Assembly (NCBI GenBank): GCA_902463725.1
Contig: CABQGK010000004.1
Location: forward strand, 1-64,000
Reading direction: 5' to 3'
Length of the DNA stretch: 64,000 bases
From: an uncultured Sutterella sp.
GTDB lineage: Bacteria > Pseudomonadota > Gammaproteobacteria > Burkholderiales > Burkholderiaceae_F
Numbering within the stretch: the stretch's first letter is position 1; each line of letters starts with the position of its first letter. A program made the position numbers and the translations under genes. The notes below the pieces were generated by a model. The model saw only the letters and a list, made by a program, of their open reading frames with translations. It made no database searches and was not told where the DNA came from. Below are positions 1 to 7,756 of the stretch, piece after piece.

Positions 1-109
1 TGATGCCGGGGATCACATTCGTGACACGTCCCTGCGGGGTGATGATGGCGTAGCTCGCGCGCTTAACAACAGAGCGATTGGAAAGAAGGTCGGTAGGATA
101 TCCGGGCAT
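1..109 (-). CDS. allE: (S)-ureidoglycine aminohydrolase, N-terminal fragment
   Basis: The reverse strand encodes 36 residues from an ATG at 109 and runs off the left edge. The stretch reads PTDLLSNRSVVKR, then ITPQGRVTNVIPG, which I recognise as the start of the AllE/YlbA (UGHY) cupin family, where E. coli has DLLANRAIVK and PDGLVKNIIPG. The family enzyme is manganese-dependent and converts (S)-ureidoglycine to (S)-ureidoglycolate in allantoin breakdown, releasing ammonia. Only the N terminus is visible, so the metal ligands and completeness cannot be judged. No other purine-catabolism gene lies in the window. Confidence 0.72.
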   Translation of the reverse strand, partial: MPGYPTDLLSNRSVVKRASYAIITPQGRVTNVIPGI

Positions 110-404
110 AGTGCTTTCTCCGAATGATGTGTGTTGGGACGCAGGTGGGAAGGCGTGCATTTCATGCTTCTGACGCCCCCCTTGCGTTAGCTACATAGTA
201 GAAATTCCCTCCCAACTTCCCACGACCATCTGCGCCAACCTCTTGTCATTTGCCGCCACTCTTTCCTAGCCACAAGCTCCTAGAATTCTGTGGACGGTTG
301 CAAGCGCACTAAGGCGCAAAGTAGCTCGCAATCAGGCATTCGCTAAATATTCGCGTTTATGTCAACGGTGCGTAGTAGCGCATCATCGACGGTTTTCTCT
401 GGCG
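110..404. other. Intergenic stretch without recognised gene
   Basis: I see no reading frame with a ribosome site or family resemblance here. It should hold the promoter of the leftward ureidoglycine aminohydrolase gene, but I could not pick a convincing -35/-10 pair. Confidence 0.5.
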
Positions 405-572
405 TCATCCGCCATCCTGCGGCCAACTACACCCCCACAAAAAAGCGCGCGTTTTCGCACGCCAATCGCTTGTCTTTTGCCGCCGCATCTTTGCGCTCAC
501 CTCTGCGCCGCTACGCAGAAGCACCGCTGCGAGCATAGCCGCACTCAAACACAACGATGTTTTGATAGTCAT
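405..572 (-). pseudogene. Short signal-peptide-like ORF, possible gene remnant
   Basis: A 55-residue frame starts at ATG 572 with MTIKTSLCLSAAMLAAV, followed by LLRSGAEVSA. This looks like a Sec signal peptide with a cleavage site near residue 27. After it the frame becomes basic and tryptophan-rich and stops at 405, without resembling a mature protein. The Fur-box region at 616-644 lies about 50 bases upstream and contains a weak leftward promoter (TTGACT, 17-bp gap, TGAAAT). One reading is the stump of a Fur-regulated exported protein such as a TonB receptor, cut off after its leader. It may also be chance; its length is below what statistics can support. Confidence 0.3.
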
Positions 573-615
573 CTTCAATCAAGAGTGCGAGGTTCATATT
601 ATTTTTTCACTCTAG

Positions 616-644
616 TTGCGAATGATTCTCATTTCATGTATGAT
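616..644 (+). promoter_or_regulatory. Sigma-70-type promoter with Fur box in the spacer
   Basis: TTGCGA (616-621) and TATGAT (639-644) are separated by exactly 17 bp. The spacer carries AATGA-TTC-TCATT (621-633), a Fur-box-like inverted repeat. The same 13-mer occurs at 50642-50654 in front of the heme operon. Fur with iron would block this promoter; the predicted start is near 651. Confidence 0.6.
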
Positions 645-650
645 GTCACA

Positions 651-809
651 CATAGTCAAGAACACCTAATGCTCTGAGGGTGAGGGGTCGCCCTGCATTA
701 GAAGATCCGTTACGCCTTTTCATTCGGATCGCGTCCTATCTCCGCGCACGTTCTTGATGGTTGTCCTTTGGGATGAGCCGCACGTACACTGCCGCTCATC
801 CCTTTTTTT
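651..809 (+). ncRNA. Candidate Fur-regulated small RNA (RyhB/NrrF-like)
   Basis: A Fur-box promoter (616-644) is followed after about 120 bases by a strong rho-independent terminator with seven T residues, and no credible rightward gene lies between. The orphan promoter-terminator pair defines a transcript of about 158 nt. This matches the layout of iron-sparing small RNAs such as RyhB, PrrF and the roughly 155-nt NrrF of Neisseria. Its likely role, by analogy, is to lower translation of iron-rich proteins during iron starvation. The targets, and whether it pairs through Hfq, cannot be seen from this window. A frame at 477-677 overlaps the promoter but has no ribosome site and looks accidental. 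Confidence 0.5.
770..809 (+). terminator. Rho-independent terminator of the small RNA
   Basis: GGGATGAGC (770-778) pairs perfectly with GCTCATCCC (794-802) and is followed by TTTTTTT (803-809). The T-tract is on the rightward strand only, so it ends a rightward transcript although no rightward protein gene precedes it. Confidence 0.75.
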
Positions 810-833
810 GTGTTTGCTGCGTGTGTTAAGTAG

Positions 834-893
834 AAAAAAGAGCGTCTACTCGTGCTTGCGCCCCTCGGGAGGCGCAAAGCAGTTGTAGACGCT
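834..893 (-). terminator. Terminator of the porin gene
   Basis: AGCGTCTAC (841-849) pairs with GTAGACGCT (885-893), with an inner stem TTGCGCC/GGCGCAA. On the reverse strand a run of six T (834-839) follows. A second 10-bp hairpin (931-958), without a T-tract, lies between it and the porin stop codon. Confidence 0.75.
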
Positions 894-976
894 TAGGAGA
901 AAACATCGCGCAAGCAATGTGTGCCTCGGCAGGAGCGTGAGGAGACTGTCACGCTCCTACCAAGACGTTGAAACGC

Positions 977-2143
977 TTAGAACTTGTGGTTAATACCGAA
1001 GAAGAGCTGGCTACTCATCGGGTTATCGAAGGTATGACCATCGCTGTTGGTGAGCGAGGCCACATCCTTGTAGAACCCGACTGCGCTATAGAGCGTGGTG
1101 CGCTTACTGAGCGGATAGGTGTAACCCACGCCCGCACCATAGCGGCTCAAGTCTTTGCCGATCTGCGCGGCGGTATCTGTACTCACTACATCGTCGTACT
1201 TGGCCTTGAGCACGAGGCCATAGACATTGATTTCTCCGCCCGCGAGCGGAAGACGGGTGCCAACCGACGCAGCCCACCCATTGATTCGATCAAGCCCTTG
1301 GTAGAGCGTGTAGTCAGTAAAGCCTGGGAGCGCAATAATATTGTCCGCGTCTTTGAACCAACTGCCCCACGCGTAGAGCTTTGCCGCGCCAACCTTCACA
1401 TTGCCGCCCACAAGCGCACTAACCATATCCTTTTGATCTGCGCTCGTCGAACTTTCATTCATCGTATCGAGCATGGCCACCAAGTTGACGACCTCGCTAT
1501 CGTACGTCACCGAAATGGAGGAGTAGCGATCCGCGGACGACGTGCCTTCGACCACATCGGTGCCGTTCGCAATTGCAAAGCTATGCTGTAAGTTCACTTG
1601 GAAAGGCCCGATCTTTGGGCTCGAATACTGCAGCATATTGTTGAGCGAGAACCCGTAGAACGGCATCAAAAAGACAGGATTGCCAAGTTCGCCCCAGCCC
1701 GTACCAAAAGGATTGATACGGTTCCACGTGATGTCAAAAGTGAGCGGCGTGGCGCCTGCACGCACCGCACCCGAGCGCCCAGCAGAGAGCTGCCCCCAGT
1801 GGTTGTTCTTCACCCACATATAGGCACCGCGGTCAAAGATAGAACCCGCGGTCGTGCTCGCTCCCGTATCCGAGTCAAAGCCCGCTTCTAGCCAGAACCC
1901 GACTTCCGTCTCGCTATTGAGCTGTTCCGTGCCCAAAAAGAGCACACGGTTTCCGTCGAGAAGGCTATCGGCCATCTCGTAAGAGGTCTTACTCCCAGTG
2001 CTACCGTCATTGACATGATGCAGCCGAAGCCCCGTATCAATCATCCCGCCCACAGTCAGATCCATCGCCTGAGGGGCACCTGCAGCGAGCGCGAAAAGCA
2101 TGGCGGCGGTCAACGCACGCATCGTGTGTGTCTTGGTTTTCAT
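977..2143 (-). CDS. Gram-negative general porin (Burkholderiales type)
   Basis: A 388-residue outer-membrane beta-barrel protein that lets small hydrophilic solutes diffuse into the periplasm. It has a cleavable signal peptide of about 26 residues (basic start, then LTAAMLFALAAGAPQA). The mature protein begins with the family-typical LTVGGMIDTGLRL strand and ends in phenylalanine (NHKF), the BamA-recognised C terminus. Length and Gly/Ser/Tyr-rich alternating strands fit the 16-strand trimeric porin_4 family. It lies 96 bases downstream of an exported FMN/FAD reductase on the same strand with a terminator-like hairpin between. The pair may be transcribed together, the porin admitting the reductase substrate; that link is inference from position. 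Confidence 0.9.
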   Translation of the reverse strand: MKTKTHTMRALTAAMLFALAAGAPQAMDLTVGGMIDTGLRLHHVNDGSTGSKTSYEMADSLLDGNRVLFLGTEQLNSETEVGFWLEAGFDSDTGASTTAGSIFDRGAYMWVKNNHWGQLSAGRSGAVRAGATPLTFDITWNRINPFGTGWGELGNPVFLMPFYGFSLNNMLQYSSPKIGPFQVNLQHSFAIANGTDVVEGTSSADRYSSISVTYDSEVVNLVAMLDTMNESSTSADQKDMVSALVGGNVKVGAAKLYAWGSWFKDADNIIALPGFTDYTLYQGLDRINGWAASVGTRLPLAGGEINVYGLVLKAKYDDVVSTDTAAQIGKDLSRYGAGVGYTYPLSKRTTLYSAVGFYKDVASLTNSDGHTFDNPMSSQLFFGINHKF

Positions 2144-2164
2144 CGTTTTGTCTCTTCTTTTTTT

Positions 2165-2218
2165 TGGGAAAACGCGGCGCAGCAGCTTCCTGTCTCAGGC
2201 GTCATCACTGCGCCGCGT
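2165..2218 (-). terminator. Intercistronic terminator or attenuator
   Basis: ACGCGGCGCAG (2172-2182) pairs perfectly with CTGCGCCGCGT (2208-2218). On the reverse strand TTTT follows the stem. It lies between the reductase stop and the porin start, so partial read-through would set the porin level. Confidence 0.55.
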
Positions 2219-2239
2219 AGAGGTCATCAAATAGGTTGT

Positions 2240-4117
2240 TTATTGAGCGCTCTTAACGAACTTCGCAGCTTCCATACCACCAATACGGCCCGAGTTATAG
2301 GCGAAGCCCAAGGCCAAGCCCTGGTAAGGCGGATAGGACGGCGTGCTGTAGAAGCCGTAGGCGTTGTTACCCACCACATAAAGCCCCTTAATGGGCTTAT
2401 AGGCCTTATCAAGCGCTTGCATATCCGCGTTGACACGGACGCCACCGAGCGTCGAGAGGCTCACGACCTTGGCCTGAATGGCATAGAAGGGGCCCTCTTT
2501 GACGCCAAACTTCAGGAATTCCTTTGGTTTACCCAGAGGATCCTTGCCGCTTGCAACAATCTTGTTGTAGTCAGAAATGGTTGCACTAAAGCGCGCCGCA
2601 TCAAAGCCCGCGGCCTTGGCGAGGCCTTCGATCGTATCAGCCTTAAAGGCCACGCCCTGAGCAACGGCATCGTCGGCAAGTGCACGGAAGTCACCTTTAC
2701 CTTCAGGGTTCTGCGGACCCGCACCAGAGACTTCAAACGGCAGCTTGTCCGCGGTATAAGCATCAAGGGTCTTGCCGTCAACAACAACGAAGTAGCGACC
2801 GCCCACGGAGAAGCCCGCATTGGCCCAGTAAACCGTGTCGTAAATGAGCTCTTCGTTAGCAAAACGCACACCCGCTGGATCCACCCAAAGTAGCGGCGTC
2901 TTCAAGACACGCACCAAGAGGTTCGCGTCCACCATGCCGTGCGAGCCAGAGGACGACGTGGCGAGCCCATCAAACTCAGCCGCATGAATGAGCGCATGGT
3001 TTTCGCCCATCTTCTGAGCGCCAGCCTTCCAAGCCATGTCGAGCCCTTCGCCATTGTTCGCCCAGGCAATACGGTTGACGATCTGATCAGTTTCCATCGC
3101 CTTATGCAGACGCGCGGCATCGCCGCCGTATCCGCCCGAAGCGATCACCACAGCCTTGGTATGCACCGTGAGCGTGCCACCATCAGCCTTTTCAGCGACG
3201 ACAGCCGAAACGCTACCATCGGCGTTTTGCTTAAGATCGTAGGCACGCGTCTGCGTGTAGAGCTTGCCGCCCATCTTTTCAAAATTGGCGTACATGTTCT
3301 TGAAGGCTTGCGCGTTATCCTTGTAGCGGTGGTAGACACGCCAACGGATGGGATACGGGTTTTGGCCTTGCTGCGGATTCCAGTCGATGAGTTCGAGCTC
3401 CGCACCGTACTTCTGCATCCAATCGATCGTGCTCGCGCTCTGATCGATGACGCGCTTGGTGATCTGCGCATTAGAGAGGTAGTGGTTGTAGTCCATCAAC
3501 TGCGTATAGAGCGCAGACTTGGTGAGCTGTCCCAAGAGCTTCGGATTGTTCTTGTACTTCGCTTTCTGTAGCGAGCTCTCCACAGCAAAGAGGCCCGAGG
3601 CGATCTTACCTGCGCCACCAACAGCGGGGGCTTTCTCGAGGACGACCACTTTGACGCCATTTTCAGCCGCAGAGAGCGCAGCTGCCGTACCCGAGGCACC
3701 AGCGCCCACCACGACCACATCCGCGGTAATTTCTTCAGAAGGACCCACCTTCTTGACAACTTTGACCGTATAGCGGCTCACGTCAGCGCCGCTCTTTTCG
3801 ATGGCAGCAAGCACCGCGGCCTTGATCGCCTTGCTCGAGACGGTCGCCCCAGAGACGTCATCGACTTCGACGCTCTGATTTTCAACGATCGTCTTCGAGA
3901 GGGTTTTTGCGGCCATACCACCCAAATCAGGGGTTTCGCCGCTCGCGTCAACCTGAACATTGGTAATGCGACCATCCTCGCCCAATGTCACCGCCGCTTT
4001 GATGGTTGAGAGCTTGCCTTGCGCAGAGGACTCAAAAGTTCCTGCTGCAAAGGCCACGCTGCTTGCACCGCACATGAGTGCAACCAGCGCCTTCATTTTG
4101 AAGGACTGAATTGTCAT
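2240..4117 (-). CDS. Exported FMN-binding/FAD flavoprotein reductase (flavocytochrome c/urocanate reductase-like)
   Basis: 625 residues. A Sec signal peptide (1-25, ending AFA) is followed by an FMN-binding domain (about 27-120). Its DDVSGATVSS at 86-95 matches the ApbE flavinylation motif, with FMN expected on Thr92. A fumarate-reductase-type FAD domain starts at about 132 with VVVVGAGASGTAAA. Relatives such as UrdA and fumarate reductases reduce a C=C bond of an organic acid in the periplasm. No heme motif is fused, so electrons must come from a separate cytochrome. Oddly, the C-terminal HGxNRLGG-type segment of the family is replaced by YPPYQGLALGFAYNSGR (about 596-612), so the acceptor is probably not fumarate. 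The next Met (residue 8) is an alternative start. A LysR gene diverges from it. Confidence 0.82.
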   Translation of the reverse strand: MTIQSFKMKALVALMCGASSVAFAAGTFESSAQGKLSTIKAAVTLGEDGRITNVQVDASGETPDLGGMAAKTLSKTIVENQSVEVDDVSGATVSSKAIKAAVLAAIEKSGADVSRYTVKVVKKVGPSEEITADVVVVGAGASGTAAALSAAENGVKVVVLEKAPAVGGAGKIASGLFAVESSLQKAKYKNNPKLLGQLTKSALYTQLMDYNHYLSNAQITKRVIDQSASTIDWMQKYGAELELIDWNPQQGQNPYPIRWRVYHRYKDNAQAFKNMYANFEKMGGKLYTQTRAYDLKQNADGSVSAVVAEKADGGTLTVHTKAVVIASGGYGGDAARLHKAMETDQIVNRIAWANNGEGLDMAWKAGAQKMGENHALIHAAEFDGLATSSSGSHGMVDANLLVRVLKTPLLWVDPAGVRFANEELIYDTVYWANAGFSVGGRYFVVVDGKTLDAYTADKLPFEVSGAGPQNPEGKGDFRALADDAVAQGVAFKADTIEGLAKAAGFDAARFSATISDYNKIVASGKDPLGKPKEFLKFGVKEGPFYAIQAKVVSLSTLGGVRVNADMQALDKAYKPIKGLYVVGNNAYGFYSTPSYPPYQGLALGFAYNSGRIGGMEAAKFVKSAQ

Positions 4118-4476
4118 GACTCATTTCTCCTAGGGTTGAGTTCTGTCCGGGGAGTTAGCCAGCCTTTCCACTGAGCTTGGAGGAAAAGAAGCGCTGGCTT
4201 TTGCGTGAGAGGTTAGGAGAATTCGTCTTTAGGTAGGCCAATAACACGATCAAGAAACCCGAACGTGACGATGGATCACGCGAGCGTCACACGGCGCAAA
4301 CACTACTCCCACAAGGCCGAACGACCTAAGTCGAAAGATTAATCATCATGAGAAATCCCTGTTATATTGGGATTTACCCTAATAAGTCCTCGCGCCCCGC
4401 TTCGGCTATAGTCGCAGGAAAAAATGGCATACCCATTGCCCAGTCTTTCCTCTATCCAAGGAGCATCCGAGACGAC
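4118..4476. promoter_or_regulatory. Divergent control region between reductase and LysR gene
   Basis: This 359-bp region separates two divergent genes. It holds an inverted repeat AAATCCC-N9-GGGATTT (4353-4375). The overlapping GGGATTTACCC belongs to a GGGNTTTACCC-type motif that recurs near 22.2 and 37.0 kb. It is the likely LysR operator region. Ribosome site AAGGAG lies at 4458-4463 before the regulator start. Confidence 0.45.
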
Positions 4477-5361
4477 ATGCTGGATCCAAAGCAGATGCAG
4501 GCCTTCGTTGTACTCGCCGAGCACATGCACTTCGGCCGTGCCGCTAAAGCGCTTGGTATTTCTCAGTCGACGCTCTCAACGCAGATTCGTACGCTAGAAG
4601 AGACGATTGGCGGCGCGCTGATCAATCGCTCCAACCGCACCATGACGCTCACTGCGCTCGGTGAGACGTTTCTAGTTGACGCGCGTAACATCCTCGCGAT
4701 GATGGAATGCGCCCTCCGAAACACCTCGGATGTGCTCGACGGGACGGTGAGTTCGCTCACCATCGGCGTGGATACGGGCGGCATTTCCTCGGGGCTTTTC
4801 GTGCAGATACTGGCGCAGGCGCGTGAACAATTCCCGCGACTTGAGCTCATGAGTATTGAGGAGCCGCCTGCGACGCTTTTGACCGAACTCTGCTCCGGTC
4901 ATATCGATGTGGTGCTCTCCAACACCTTCAGCTTGGATATTCCCAAAAACGTTGTTCAGCACCCGATCGTGAACTGGCGAGCCGTGCTCGTCGCGCATAA
5001 GTCACTTTCGCTCACCGATCAGGCAGGCACGCTCGCCATTGACGCGGTTTCCGAGCAACCCTTTTTGCTTTTTGAGCACCAAAGTGCCTCGCCTCATGTC
5101 ATTGAGCACGTTTTTGCCTTTCGTCCGAAGCGCGTTTTGCGACTCCCGTCCGTACGTCTCATTGCTGACTATGTAGAGGAGCGGATAGGCGTAGCCGTGC
5201 TCCCCGAGGCCGACCTCAAGCTACTCGGCCCCAACACCGTTGCCTACCCGATCGATGACGTGCAGATGCCCGTCAAACTTATGCGCCTCAATAACAGCAA
5301 CTCACCCACCATGATTCGCTTCTGCCACATGGTACGAACGCTCTTTGCAACAAACGGCTAA
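4477..5361 (+). CDS. LysR-family transcriptional regulator
   Basis: A 294-residue regulator from ATG 4477, chosen because AAGGAG lies about 14 bases before it and MLDPKQMQAFVVLAEHMHF is a canonical LysR beginning; a frame open from 4348 would add 43 unrelated residues. The winged HTH covers about 1-60 (GRAAKALGISQSTLSTQIRT) and a two-lobed effector domain covers about 90-290. LysR proteins commonly control the divergent gene, so this one probably senses the acceptor of the flavoprotein reductase at 2240-4117 and activates its transcription. The effector is unknown. Confidence 0.88.
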   Translation: MLDPKQMQAFVVLAEHMHFGRAAKALGISQSTLSTQIRTLEETIGGALINRSNRTMTLTALGETFLVDARNILAMMECALRNTSDVLDGTVSSLTIGVDTGGISSGLFVQILAQAREQFPRLELMSIEEPPATLLTELCSGHIDVVLSNTFSLDIPKNVVQHPIVNWRAVLVAHKSLSLTDQAGTLAIDAVSEQPFLLFEHQSASPHVIEHVFAFRPKRVLRLPSVRLIADYVEERIGVAVLPEADLKLLGPNTVAYPIDDVQMPVKLMRLNNSNSPTMIRFCHMVRTLFATNG

Positions 5362-5588
5362 AGAAGCTCGCCTCAGGCTGGACATACAGAACACTGTGAG
5401 AGAGCTTACTGTCAAAGATAAACCTTGCACAATTTTCCGGTCGTCTATTCGGGAAACACCTATGGCGTAGCTCGGTACGCAAGGTCTAGAGTCAAAACAC
5501 AGGCACACTAACCTCAAAGCACAGCCGCCTGCTGCCTGCAAAGACCGGATGACCAGCCTTTCCCTGACGGCTGTTGGAAGTTCTCGCC

Positions 5589-5849
5589 ATGAAAACACTT
5601 TCCCGCCGAACCTTTCTTGCCGGTACCGCAGCTAGCGGCCTTGCACTCAGCCTACCAACCGAAGCTGCACCCGTGAATATTCCCAAAAAGTGGGATCTAG
5701 AGGCTGATATTGGCGTCATTGGCGCTGGTGCCACAGGATTGCCCGCGGCAATTGGCGCAAAAGATCGAGGCTTTTCCGTGCTGGTTGTCGATGCTAACTA
5801 CGATATCGGCGGACACGCCATGATTAGAACACTCACGGCCACCTTCTAA
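5589..5849 (+). pseudogene. Truncated Tat-exported flavoprotein (N-terminal stump)
   Basis: 86 codons from ATG 5589 encode a twin-arginine leader (LSRRTFLAGTAASGLALSL) and then the beginning of an FAD domain (ADIGVIGAGATGLPAAIGA, VLVVDANYDIGGHA). Reading stops at 5850, immediately after the dinucleotide-binding fold, where the substrate half of a ~500-residue reductase should follow. The downstream sequence does not continue the protein in any frame. It is best read as the remnant of a flavoprotein reductase deleted in place, related to the enzymes at 23.7-27.0 kb. A frame from 5574 adds five residues upstream. Confidence 0.7.
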
Positions 5850-6179
5850 AGTAAGTGGCGGGTGAGGGCTCGCGGGTTGGAAGACCGTGAAACAGGAAAC
5901 GGCACACCGCTAGGTGTCCCACAAGCCCCACTCATAATAGGAGACTTGCTAAGGGTATTAATCGGATTAATACCCTTTTAGTAATAGTTCTTTTTATGGA
6001 GTAATGAAACGTTGCACCATATTTTTGTTATGCTTGATAACAAAAAAGCCGAAGGATACCATCGGCGAACCACACGCCTGTTGAAACGAGCTTCCACTCC
6101 CGACCGCTTCCTTTTCAAGGGGCAATTACATTGCTACAGTGCTCAACCGCATATATCAATCTCTCTAAAACACCGTGGG
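5850..6179. other. Gene-free stretch downstream of the truncated flavoprotein
   Basis: AT-rich in part. It contains only the 27-bp palindrome at 5951-5977. A frame at 6012-6311 runs antisense into the HTH gene and has no family features. Confidence 0.5.
5951..5977. promoter_or_regulatory. 27-bp perfect palindrome
   Basis: AAGGGTATTAATC (5951-5963), one G, then GATTAATACCCTT (5965-5977). Both arms are perfect over 13 bp. A one-base centre cannot form a full hairpin, so it is either a protein operator or a terminator with an opened loop; TTTTAG follows on the right. Confidence 0.5.
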
Positions 6180-6407
6180 CTAGTACTTGTAATAAGCGCT
6201 TTCCAAGCGCTCTTTCTCGCAAGCTCTCTCATACTCTGTCATGCCAAGCCAGCGATCTACGATATCGCGACGCCAAATCAGCTTGCGCTTAAGCCGCATG
6301 CCTCTAGGTAGCATGCCCTCAACAACATAGCGGTCTACAGTGCGCTCGGAAATGCCCAAGTACTTTGCGAGTTCTTTCTTCGGCAAGCACGGTTCAATTG
6401 TCTTCAT
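6180..6407 (-). CDS. Small AlpA/excisionase-like helix-turn-helix protein
   Basis: 75 residues. Residues 8-35 (LPKKELAKYLGISERTVDRY) form an HTH_17/AlpA-type winged helix like those of MerR-related excisionases, followed by a basic KRKLIWRRDIVDRW. Its ATG at 6407 lies two bases after the stop of the upstream amidohydrolase, with a ribosome site inside the end of that gene, so the two are translated from one message. Such proteins usually act in phage or element regulation, but no integrase is nearby. Here it may be a local regulator of the peptidase gene. Function unknown. Confidence 0.65.
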   Translation of the reverse strand: MKTIEPCLPKKELAKYLGISERTVDRYVVEGMLPRGMRLKRKLIWRRDIVDRWLGMTEYERACEKERLESAYYKY

Positions 6408-6409
6408 CC

Positions 6410-7696
6410 TTATTCCCCTTGCGTCACACCATTGACAGTTTCTGCAAAGCGCGTATACACCTCGAGTGCAAGCGGAAGGCTTTGCTCATCTTGGAGGTCG
6501 AAATTCGGGCGATGGTGTCCCACATGATTGCACCCGTAGAGGATGAAGGCGGCCTGACCGCCATGCTGAATCACACGACGAACAAAGAGCGCACAATCTT
6601 CGCTGCCCGAGGGCACATGCACACGGTCAAGCACTTTCGCGCTAGGAATAGTGTGCATGACACGCTCAACAACATCAAAAAGCTCAGGCGACTGCAGAAG
6701 TGTTGTGCTCTCTCCCGCAATCTCAATACGAGACTTCACGCGATAGGCTTTGTCCACCCCCGCGAAAATGTCATAGACATAATCACGCATATAGGCATTG
6801 ACTTCCTCCGTGTCACCTCGCACTTCAAGTTGCAATTTCGCCTGCGCAGCTATCACATTGCGACCCTCACCCGCGTGAAGTGTCCCAACGGAAACACGGG
6901 TCGGACCATCACCATGGCGTGGAATACCTTGAAGCATGAGGGTGGCCGCACAAGCTGCGGTGAGCGCGCTGTTGCCTAAATGCGGGGCATTACCTGCGTG
7001 CGCTGGCGTCCCCTCGATGGTGACATCGAATTTTGTCGATGCCAAAAAACCCCCATCCATCACTGCAATTTCGCCCAACTTCGCGCATCCTCCGACATGA
7101 CCACTCAAAAAGTAGTCAACATCGTCGACAATCCCTGCTGCCACCATGGCGCGCGCACCACGCACGCCTTCTTCGGCAGGTTGGAAAATTAGCTTGAAGC
7201 GGCCACAAAGTTGGTCCTTATGCTCAACAAGCCAGCGTGCGAGCGTCAGGCCCACCGCCGTATGACCATCATGACCACAGGCGTGCATCAAGCCTTCACG
7301 CTCCGAAGCAAAGCCGAGCTGATTAGGTAGATGGGCGGGATCTGCGCTTTCCTGCACCAGAACGCAATCAATATCGGCGCGGAATGCTGTCGTGGGGCCA
7401 GGTCGCCCCGTATCGAAGAGCGCCACCGCTCCTGTGTAGCCCGAGCACTCATCTAAAAAGTCCTGCGGCACGCCGTTGGCAAGCGCCCGCTTTTCAGCAG
7501 CTGCCACAAGCGCTGGGTCGCGCCCCAATACCTCATCAGGGTTGATATTGGCGGCCCCAACCGAAACGTTTAGCCCCAGCGCCCGCAGGGTCTTCACCAC
7601 AAAGAAGGTGGTTTCGAATTCCGTCCACCCTTCTTCGGGTCGACGGTGAATATGACGGCGATACGCCACCATGTCATCAAGATAGTCTTTTCGCAT
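6410..7696 (-). CDS. M20 family amidohydrolase (AbgA-like)
   Basis: 428 residues, close to AbgA (436 in E. coli). The metal site HACGHDGH spans 138-145 and a QPAEEG motif follows near 190, both typical of M20D amidohydrolases. The opening RRHIHRRPEEGWTEFET is also characteristic. AbgA-type enzymes cleave p-aminobenzoyl-glutamate or other N-acyl amino acids in the cytoplasm with two divalent metals. An OFA-type MFS carrier gene lies 60 bases upstream on the same strand and could bring in the substrate. The exact substrate cannot be read from the sequence. Confidence 0.85.
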   Translation of the reverse strand: MRKDYLDDMVAYRRHIHRRPEEGWTEFETTFFVVKTLRALGLNVSVGAANINPDEVLGRDPALVAAAEKRALANGVPQDFLDECSGYTGAVALFDTGRPGPTTAFRADIDCVLVQESADPAHLPNQLGFASEREGLMHACGHDGHTAVGLTLARWLVEHKDQLCGRFKLIFQPAEEGVRGARAMVAAGIVDDVDYFLSGHVGGCAKLGEIAVMDGGFLASTKFDVTIEGTPAHAGNAPHLGNSALTAACAATLMLQGIPRHGDGPTRVSVGTLHAGEGRNVIAAQAKLQLEVRGDTEEVNAYMRDYVYDIFAGVDKAYRVKSRIEIAGESTTLLQSPELFDVVERVMHTIPSAKVLDRVHVPSGSEDCALFVRRVIQHGGQAAFILYGCNHVGHHRPNFDLQDEQSLPLALEVYTRFAETVNGVTQGE

Positions 7697-7756
7697 ATTT
7701 CTTACTCCGAAAAACTCAGTACGCAGATAGAGGGCACTCCCTGTCGGCCGCTTCCG

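Noticed and set aside
477..677. 66-codon frame over the Fur promoter
   Set aside because: No ribosome site, starts upstream of the promoter and has no resemblance to a family.
6012..6311. 99-codon frame
   Set aside because: Runs antisense into the HTH gene and has low-complexity, non-conserved content.
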